Shown here piece by piece: positions 31,835 through 39,459 of a DNA stretch of 39,459 bases. Origin of the DNA: Fomitopsis serialis (taxonomy: Eukaryota > Basidiomycota > Agaricomycetes > Polyporales > Fomitopsidaceae); the NCBI RefSeq assembly GCF_022376445.1, contig NW_025955324.1:1-39459 (forward strand), written 5' to 3'. Position numbers and translations under genes: made by a program. The notes beneath the pieces are model-generated. The model made no database searches. It saw nothing but the letters and a program-made list of their open reading frames with translations, and had not been told where the DNA came from. Numbering within the stretch: position 1 is the first letter of the stretch; each line of letters starts with the position of its first letter.

Positions 31835-33044
31835 TAGTGCATAGTGTGGGTGTACCCATGGGTGTCTGAGGGCATACCCATACCCATACCCACCTGGGTT
31901 GCATACCCATGGCATGGGTATGGGTACCATCATGGGTAGATATATGTGCAGTTCATGGTCCTCATAATTTTGGTCCTCATAATCTTGTATGATGTGTAAT
32001 ATAGTTGGCAAGATATGGGGTGTGTTAATCAGTATTATACTGGCCAAGTGAGCTCAGACTGGACCCATGCATGGCTTGCCAATTGGAGGAATGACCACAC
32101 AGAGTTGACACTGGGCCAGGGAGATGGATGCGACATGGGGCCATTCACTTTGGTCCCAGACAGCCTGCAGTCCAATGATTGGGTGACAAAGCAGGATGAC
32201 ATTATGGCACATATCTACTGCTACCACTTTGAGTCAACCCCACTGACTGCATGGTCAATCACAGCATTGTTGGAGTTTCCAGTTTTTCAAGCCAGGACAT
32301 ATATCAATTAGATGGGAGTCACTGCCTACATGAGGGCAGGAGGCTGTCATGCAAGCAACTTATGTACATGCAAGAACAATGGTGAGGAGTGATCAAGTTA
32401 ACTGAAACACAGGCAAGATGTAGCATTGTGCCATGTCAACATTTTCATTGAGAGCTTAGTGCATTGCCAGTTAGTAAGTGACACAGTAGGGATCATGATT
32501 TCTTATAAAGAGTATGATCATAGCCCTACTACATTGCTGAATTCCTGGATTTAGTGAATTCACTAACAATGCATCTATGCTAAATGTAAAGCTGGAACTG
32601 CAGGTCTAGCACTCATCTCAAAAGGCCCATGACTTAGAATGAAGAGGTCAGCTTTTTCTCAATTGTTGAGCATAATCATGATGGCATCCACACTGTAATG
32701 CACTTGTTGCCATCATTTTGACAACTTCAGCAGTCTGTGTATAGCTTGACTTGAAGGATAAATGTCAAGATTTGTCTTTTGGTTGCTGAAAGGGAACATT
32801 TGTCAACTGTACCATACTGTTATTGCACAGAACTCTGGTGCAAGCTTCAGGATCACCATATAGGCTGTTAATCTGTGAGAGATACACAGCACAAACTATC
32901 TGACTAGCAGGTACCATATTTTACTGCTGGATTAGCACTACAGTAGTCCATGGGTTGGCACATGGGTACATGGGTCAGACTTTGGCTACCCATACCCATA
33001 CCCATGCATAATACCCATGACCCACATGGGTTATCCATACCCCC
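31835..33044. repeat. nested hAT-like repeat, right end truncated
   Basis: The left end TAGTGCATAGTGTGGGTGTA resembles the terminus at 14339, and clusters of CATACCCATACCCATACCC follow. The right part, 32690-33040, is the reverse complement of 14340-14560, including GGGTATGGATAACCCATGTG and GACTGCTGAAGTTGTC. Compared with that copy, this one has about 150 extra bases in the middle. The last dozen terminal bases are missing at the right end. No coding region is supported; a 99-residue open frame at 32015-32311 has no recognised motif. Confidence 0.65.
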
Positions 33045-33810
33045 GCCTGTCGCCCTCCTCTACCCTTCCGCCCAAAATCACTACGCACCGCCAACCTTAT
33101 CCTCTCCACATCCCCACTCCATACATATGCCCTCGCTTGACGTTCTTGTTACCCAGGGAGGCTCTCATCTGCCCGGTCCACCCGACTGTCACCCACTCCT
33201 TCGCTCACATTCCCACTGTCCATCTCACACCTCGACCTCTCAGCTGCCCACGGAACAGCACGCTTGGGTGGAAATCAAGAATACTGGGCAGTGCACTACC
33301 ACCACGCACCCAGTATCCACCTTGCTGCAGCGAACGCAAGCCCGAGTCTGCGCGCATCACGCCAGTGAAGTAGCCACGGCCGAACGGGCTACACTTGCGC
33401 ATGCATCTAGGTTCCCGGACGTTGCCCACCCGTCCACCGCAAGACCACTTACCTGTGAACCCGCGCACCTTGCGCGCACCCGCTGTTACCCACTTACCCA
33501 CTTTTAACCCGTACCCATTTGCAGGGGTCAGCACTCGGGGTGGGTAACGGCTCGAGGCCAACGACTATTATGATGACCACCATTTCCACATGACCCTGCA
33601 CAGGGACATTGATAGATAGATAATAATACATATTACTTAGCCAATTACAATGCTACAAAAGGACCTCGAACCGACTTTGAGCCATGAGCTGAGCTTGATC
33701 ACATGTTAACTCAGCCGGAGATGAGCTGATCATTTCAGACCAAGAGTTAAATATGCAGCTTGAAAGCTATCACGGAAAGTTGTATTCTGAGCCGGCTTAG
33801 GTCAATTAGG
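33045..33810. other. C-rich stretch and sub-terminal part of the hAT-like element
   Basis: Bases 33045-33520 are C-rich with long low-complexity open frames on both strands, none convincing. From about 33650 come AGCTCA/GGCTCA repeats of the hAT-like right end. Confidence 0.4.
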
Positions 33811-33840
33811 TGCTGAAGCCGCGGCAACACTATTGTTGCC

Positions 33841-36511
33841 TCATAATTTATACTGAGAAGTTCACATTGCTAACGAATGAGTGCATCCACAGATTATCAA
33901 AGCTATGTTATTGTCAAAGTTTCCTAATTCATGACCTGAGTGATATGTCACAGACATTGTTGTGGTTATTCAATGGAGAGCAAGAACCTGTAAACAAGAA
34001 TTTTACCATCAACTTTTTATTGCACAGCAGCAGGCAGTCTGCATAAGTTGTGCACCCCTTCATATGAGTTAACTTTAGTACCATACAAGAATATGGTACT
34101 TATGTTGCAAAGTGCTACCAGAGCTTTGGGTGAGCACAATTACCACTTATATAGTACTTCACTAATTTTCTGTGGTGTTTGAGGCTTTTCTGAGCCTACA
34201 CAAGGAGGTTATGTGGCCCCAGAATGAATATCCTGCACATGTTCATGCTTTGTTCCATGCATAAGGAACTATGAAGGCTAGGGAAATTATGAGAGGGTCT
34301 GTGCCAGTGAAGCAGGGGCTATCATACAACTTGGATCAGGATGACTATATATGGCAGGTGCCCTCCCAATTGGCAATCTCACACTGGGCAATGCTTTGTG
34401 GGCCTAGTAAATACTGTAGAAATGACGGAATATTCAGCATGCATGATTGCATCTTTCTATAGCTATGGTTCTCAATCATTGTGTTTGTCTGCTCTGTGCT
34501 TATATTAAGGACAATTAGAGCAGTATACATTCCTACACTCATTGATTCAGGGTGCTACATGTGGCAGTTGCTGGGGAAAATAGCAGAACCACTGTGATGT
34601 GATTGTGAATATATATCAGACATATTGGGAGCACACACATGGCTGTATTGTCAAATGTGCTTTACTCACCAAACCACATATGTACTGGATACCTCAATAT
34701 CACACTGTCTGAATCCTCAAACATCAAACATGGTGCTCTCAGTTTAAGCAAATCACTCCAAGATATCATAGCTCAGTACCCAATGTGGTACTGTATCTTG
34801 AAAGCTTACTGGCAGCCTTGTTGGACCTGTAATTGATACATTATTGGCCTTGTATAACCTCACAGTACTTTAAGATAGCTGCACCAAGGTCCTCCAATTT
34901 ATTGCGAACTTATACGATTTTTCTGAGCCCAAAACAGTAGGTTTTGTCCTCAGAATGAATATTTTGCGCAGTTTTGACCGCTTTTTTGCAGTCACATGAT
35001 CAATGACGTGTGATTGCAGCACTCACTGGGGGCAAGACATGTCAACTGGAGTTCAAACATTATATGGACATCCTACAACTCATGATACATTTTCCCTTGA
35101 TGTTATCTCTCTGGGCATTGCACGACCATGCCATGTTTCTCTAAGGTGTTTGGAGAACAGAACATCACATGGACAGCACTTCTATTTGTCTTGAACATGC
35201 CTGATGTGCATGCCATGTTCAGAGAGCAGACATTGCACAGTACTTCTCAATAAAGTGGATGTCCAGTGCTTCATAAATTGCAGATGAATCATCAGAGGGC
35301 ATTCATAGGGCACTATGACATGTTTATGAGCGCTGTGAGGGTTACAACATATTACCATATATGGAAGGTAAGCAATAATACCATGTAAAAGCATGAAATA
35401 AGCCAACCTTGCCCATTCTGAGCTCTGTTATGGCACAATAAAGCATTTTCATGATGTCTAACACACAAGGCTATACTGTATAGGTCATGTGCTCCATATT
35501 CAGGGTCAAAATTAGCAGTTCAAATTCTGCAAAGTCACTTGTGTTTTCTTCTGCATTTTGCATTTTCTGGCCTAACTGGCCACTACTGGGGCCCAACAGA
35601 AATACTGTAGACTCTATGAAACAAGAGCTACAAGTTGACTATATTAATGCCATACCTATTTGTGGGTGCTTACTGTTCCAGTAAGTGATTGATTATATCA
35701 AAGCCCAGTGCTGCTGGTTAGGTCACATGTCATGTTCATCACTTTCCATATTGGGCTCCATGCTAGACATTACAGGAGCCCCAAGTCCATGGGTAATTGT
35801 CAGCCACAGCATTTGTTTAGGTGCATTGGTGCAAGTTGTGTTGTCTAGGTCTGAAATTTGAAACTCAGCTCCTGATAGTGTGGTAAGGATTACTTATCTT
35901 TGGTTATCTGTTGCTCAAACAGGCACATGCACTGTGGGAAAAACCTGCCACATTGGGCTCCATGCTAAGTGTTTCATCCTCTCCAGTCATAAGGACAATT
36001 CCTTCATACCTCGGGGATTGTAATCAATTGTTTGTTGGTGCAGGACTTTGGAGCCAATGGCTTAATCTCCCAATTGCACAGAAGATGGTTGAACTTGTAC
36101 ATGGCCTCAAGATCCCTGGATGTGACAGTGTGAGAGCTTTGGGTCTGCTCTCCAGTCTGAGTCTTATATACCCTATCTCAGATGCATGAATTAAAAGATC
36201 TGATTGGACTCACCTTTTGCCTGCATAGCAAGATCATGTATCATGATACAAGCACAGGCATGGATGGATTTCCCTGCCATGTACTGTCCTCAGTTTGATG
36301 CCAGGGAGTTGAACCCTGGGTTGGAATACATGAGTAGGCATGTGTCACTGCTGCATGCATCTTCATTGCATAAGAACAGCTTGATTGAACAACACCCAGG
36401 GCCTTAGTCTCCCCCTTGAGGTTTATCTCATCACAGCTGACAGACATATGTGAGATATCATGATATCATGATGTCTGTAAAATGGAGCATGGGTGGGGGA
36501 CATACACATCT
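33841..36511. other. AT-rich repeat DNA between the hAT-like element and the helicase
   Basis: No gene is supported. CpG is rare. TTTTCTGAGCC strings (34183, 34920) and the match of 35810-36020 to 26080-26300 tie it to the repeats left of the hAT-like element, so the latter probably inserted into this DNA. A nested palindrome around ATATCATGATAT lies at about 36440-36480, with outer arms ACAGACAT/ATGTCTGT. Confidence 0.55.
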
Positions 36512-36552
36512 ACTTGCTGGGGAGAGGGCCATGACTGGCAGTACGATCCCTT
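36512..36552. repeat. 41-bp block shared with 20009-20049
   Basis: Matches the earlier block at 39 of 41 positions and lies just downstream of the helicase stop codon on the helicase strand. Beyond it (toward lower coordinates) similarity stops sharply at ACTTGCTGGGG, a possible element boundary. Confidence 0.78.
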
Positions 36553-36577
36553 CGGTACTGTAGCACTTTTTTACAAG

Positions 36578-39459
36578 TTAGGCAACCTTGACATATAGAC
36601 CTATTGTCATATGTCTGTTCCCTGCACTGCACAGTTGCAAGCCACCACTTGCAGTCAGGATACCTTCATCAGTGCAATTCTGTCCTGTCTCTTTGCCATC
36701 ATTGAACCAGATATGACCATTTGTTGATATTATCCTTGATGTGAAGTGGAATCCACCAAAGTAAATCACCCCACACAGTCGGTAAGAGGTGTTACCTAAG
36801 GCAGTGTTAATGTCCACCTTTTTCTCTAGCCTAGTGCAATCTGCCCTGTATACATTAAATGCAATAAAGTTGGGTGCTGTTGTAAGAACTTCTTCATGGA
36901 TCATAGTTGCATTACAAAAGCGGCATCTAGTTCCAAGTTTGTGCTTCTGGGTGGCTTTGACCCAATGAGAAGTTGTCCGTGTTGTTACATGGCGCCCCCG
37001 CGCAATCCTGGAATCCCACAATGCAGCATCCAATGTCCATAGCTTGGTTGAAGCAGTGGTCACATGTTGGGAGACATGGCATGAGGAGCATCGGTCTGTC
37101 TCATTGCAGTAGTCCATATCATGAGAAAGCATCTGCTTGCACAGAGCATACAGATCAGACCCTGCAGGAGCTACCATGGGGAATGAGTTCGCATCATCAT
37201 TGTGCAGCATCTCATGCATTCTGTCCCGGACACTGTTGAGGTTGGTTTTGTTTTGGTGGACCTGCTGCAACATGTCTGTGAAAGCTGAGAGATATTTGTT
37301 TTGATGAGCTATATGCTGCTGCCAGTACATGTTCTGTTCTTGGTAAACACAATGCAAAATGCCCAGCAGACTGTCAAATGCACAGCTATATGTCTCTTCA
37401 TTCCAGTCAAAACAGAGTGGCATATTGCTATTATTTGCCAATGGTCGTGCTCTCTTTGCTGGCCTGTCATTACTATCTTTATGTGTCCCTTGTCCCAGGG
37501 GCCTCTTGCGCATGTTACCACCAGTGTCTGTACTCACAGTTGCAAGCTGTACAGCCCCTTTGGCAGGAATATACTTGGCTGCCTGCAAATCCTGTTGGGA
37601 GATCCGTTGTGTATCTTCACTTGCTGCTTGCTCAGCAAGCTCATCTGTGCTTCCTTGTTTTGCATTCTTCTTCTTTGGATGCTCTACTATATCCCACTCA
37701 GCTTCCTTGTATGGAGCCTCAATGTCAAAGGGCTGCTTCTCAGACCATCTCAGTGCAGTGTGCATGGTCTTGGGCATGTGTTTAGCACCCTTTGTGTTCC
37801 TGTAAGCATGGATGAGGGCTACACGGGTGACCCCTTGTACTGTTGGAGACAATGTTCCTTCATATCTCAATTTTGTGATCTCATCTAGCAGCTCCAGCTC
37901 TCTGAATTCCTGTCTGAGCCAGCCAGTGACACCGCCCATGAATTTAGAGTTGTCAAAGCCCTGGACAATAATGGTCCCCTGATAGCTTGAACCCCTGGAC
38001 AGACACGTGTACACAGATTGGTGATTTTTGCAGTTCTGGAGGTCCACCACATTGTATGGCCTGGTACGGCCTTGGGAATTGAAATCAGTCATGGCAAAGT
38101 TGGGTATGAGAGCCACTTGAGTTCTGTGGATAGTCAGTGTGCGGTCATTGGGCATCAAGCAGGGAATCTTTATTGTCTGAGCAGCAATTGGGACTACATT
38201 CTCAGGTAAACCATCAAGTTTGACAGGAGTGGGAGCAGCAGTAAGCTTCACAAATACCACATCCAGCATTCTCTTGTCTCCTGTGAGTGGCTTGGATTCC
38301 CATCCTACAACTACTGCCTCTGCTCCATTGGTGACATTGCACTCCGTGGCTTCATTGGCTTTAATCATGACAGGAAGTCCTACACAGAGGGATATTATCC
38401 CTGGGTGATTATTGGAATTTTTATTTGGCAATGCCCAGAGTTGATTTTGCAGATGAGGATGGATCTTGTCCACCTTGCGCCTGACATCCGCATTTTTCTT
38501 CATTTTGCGTGTTTTTTTACTCTCCTCAGGACTCCCATAATGGTCTAGAGAGTAAAAGGATTCCAGAGTCTGGCCTGTGTCCTTTGCAAACCTCGCGACA
38601 CCAAGCTCATTGATTCGGTCTCTGTGGGAATTGTATGACAGTATGATAGACACATTCCGGAAGTTGGGATCACTAAGCTTTGGTTTGCCTTTGCCCCGGC
38701 CAGCTATACGGCCTCGCAGAAAATTCACATCTGCCATTGTGCAAGCTTTGTAGCGTAAGTTGTCCAGCAGTTTTCTGAATTTTGCATCTTCAGCACTCTG
38801 AGACTTCTGTCTCATATTTTGTCGGAGAATCACAACTGTAGTAACTTGATGCCAAATTGCCTTCCCAAGGGATGCCTCCTGTTGTCTCCAACTTGACGTA
38901 GAGTGTCTGACACTGTTGACCTTTGCTGAGAACAGAGAGTACCCCGTTCCTGGTGGCTCAAGCTGTGCAAAATCACCAGCAAAGATCATATTTTTGCCAC
39001 CAAATGGCTCACCAGTGTTGCTATATATGCGGCATAGACGTGCAGAAATATCATAGAAATGGTTGCAGTCAACCATGGAAATCTCATCCAGAAATATGTA
39101 GTCCACATCCTTCAGTCTGTCACGGACATTCCGCAGAGTCCCATTATTAGCATCACCATATTTGGAGAATCCCAGCATGGAGTGGTATGTAGATCCAGAG
39201 ATGAGGGATGCTGCAGAGCCAGTGGGAGCCATGCATGCAAAGCGATAGCCTTCATTGCGATCTTGGAAGAACCTGATCAAAGCCTTGATGACCTGAGATT
39301 TCCCGTTCCAGCCATTCCTCCAAGATACATCTTCAGCTTCTCTGCAGGAGGCTGAGTTGCATGGTTAGCAATTACACGAAAAGCCCTTTCTTGCTCCTCA
39401 TTCAATGTGAAGCTTTTCACTATGCCATCAATAAGTGACTGGAGCTTATCATCTGCTGC
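36578..39459 (-). CDS. Helitron-type Pif1 helicase with C-terminal USP-like region (partial)
   Basis: An uninterrupted frame of 900 codons (39280-36578) continues upstream off the window edge. Numbering from the Met at 39280, SF1B/Pif1 motifs run in order: APTGSAAS (Ia, 18-25), DEIS (Walker B, 65-68), GDFAQLEPP (III, from 102), LRQNMRQ (IV), TDFNSQGRT (V) and YTCLSRGSS (VI). Upstream codons give GGMAGTG then a slip; a missing A at 39299-39301 breaks the Walker A Lys codon. After a Lys-rich linker the last 270 residues look like a ubiquitin-specific protease: Cys633 in YSCAFDSLL, CxxC pairs at 731/734 and 786/789, His845 in GGFHFTS, and WFNDG at 858-862. Pif1-like helicases of this kind unwind DNA in rolling-circle Helitron transposition; the Rep/HUH part would lie beyond the window. 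USP assignment is motif-based. Confidence 0.78.

Larger units (their letters stand above)
28063..33832. mobile_element. 5.77-kb hAT-like element carrying gene copies
   Basis: The left end TAGTGTTGCCTCAGCT and the reverse complement of the right end, TAGTGTTGCCGCGGCT, match at 14 of 16 positions (first ten identical). Both sides have the same 8-bp flank TTGTTGCC (28055-28062 and 33833-33840), the duplication size made by hAT transposases. Sub-terminal AGCTCA and GGCTCA repeats lie within about 250 bp of both ends. No hAT transposase is visible, so it would be non-autonomous. The cargo includes a CK1-like kinase pseudogene, a small four-exon gene and a nested repeat. One caution: the flank resembles the terminus (GTGTTGCC), so part of the match could come from a local duplication. 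Confidence 0.68.

Noticed and set aside
31319..31837. 172-codon plus-strand open frame, His/Pro/Ser-rich
   Set aside because: No family-like motif, no splice-supported extension, and its composition follows the local C-rich sequence.
32950..33507. 185-codon plus-strand open frame starting in a CCCATACCCATACC repeat
   Set aside because: It begins inside a transposon sub-terminal repeat and is low-complexity throughout; overlapping frames are equally open.
37301..37888. 195-codon plus-strand open frame opposite the helicase
   Set aside because: It is the antisense shadow of the helicase/USP-like gene; the minus strand carries the recognisable motifs.

Overview
The window looks like nuclear DNA of a mushroom-forming basidiomycete (Agaricomycetes). 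Three things point that way: genes cut by many introns of about 45-75 bp with GTRNGT...YAG borders; protein families typical of that clade (Plavaka-type transposase, JBP/TET-like 2OG-Fe(II) oxygenase, DUF6532-like protein, a CK1-like kinase copy and a Helitron-type Pif1 helicase); and no bacterial signals. I recognised no rRNA, tRNA or CRISPR.

Layout. Bases 1-16.9 kb are GC-rich and gene-bearing. They hold a broken Plavaka transposase (minus strand), a 92-bp foldback element, an unrecognised six-exon gene with two frame breaks, a degenerate tandem repeat, a ten-exon JBP/TET-like oxygenase gene, a DUF6532-like gene, a 329-bp hAT-like miniature element, a strongly pyrimidine-rich tract, and the tail of a gene family abundant in mushrooms (minus strand). 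From about 17 kb to the end the DNA is AT-richer and very poor in CpG. It is built of diverged repeats: one unit of about 2-3 kb lies in direct orientation at 17.05-20.01 and 23.06-25.16 kb. CpG-rich younger pieces sit inside it: an 872-bp TA-flanked element, a 440-bp MITE with 31-bp inverted ends, and palindromes beside a conserved CpG-retaining core. At 28063-33832 lies a 5.77-kb hAT-like element with an 8-bp target duplication. It carries a CK1-like kinase pseudogene and a small four-exon gene, and has another repeat nested inside it. The right end holds most of a Helitron-type helicase fused to a USP-like cysteine protease region (minus strand, N-terminus outside the window).

How it fits together. 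This is nested mobile DNA, not a pathway. Most frame breaks in otherwise well-spliced genes are single missing bases in short base runs, so they may be assembly indels as much as true decay. The nonsense codon in the kinase and the duplication-made frameshifts cannot be explained that way. The near-total loss of CpG across old repeats suggests long-standing cytosine methylation and deamination. The JBP/TET-like gene belongs to the family that oxidises 5-methylcytosine or thymine, but any link between the two is inference.
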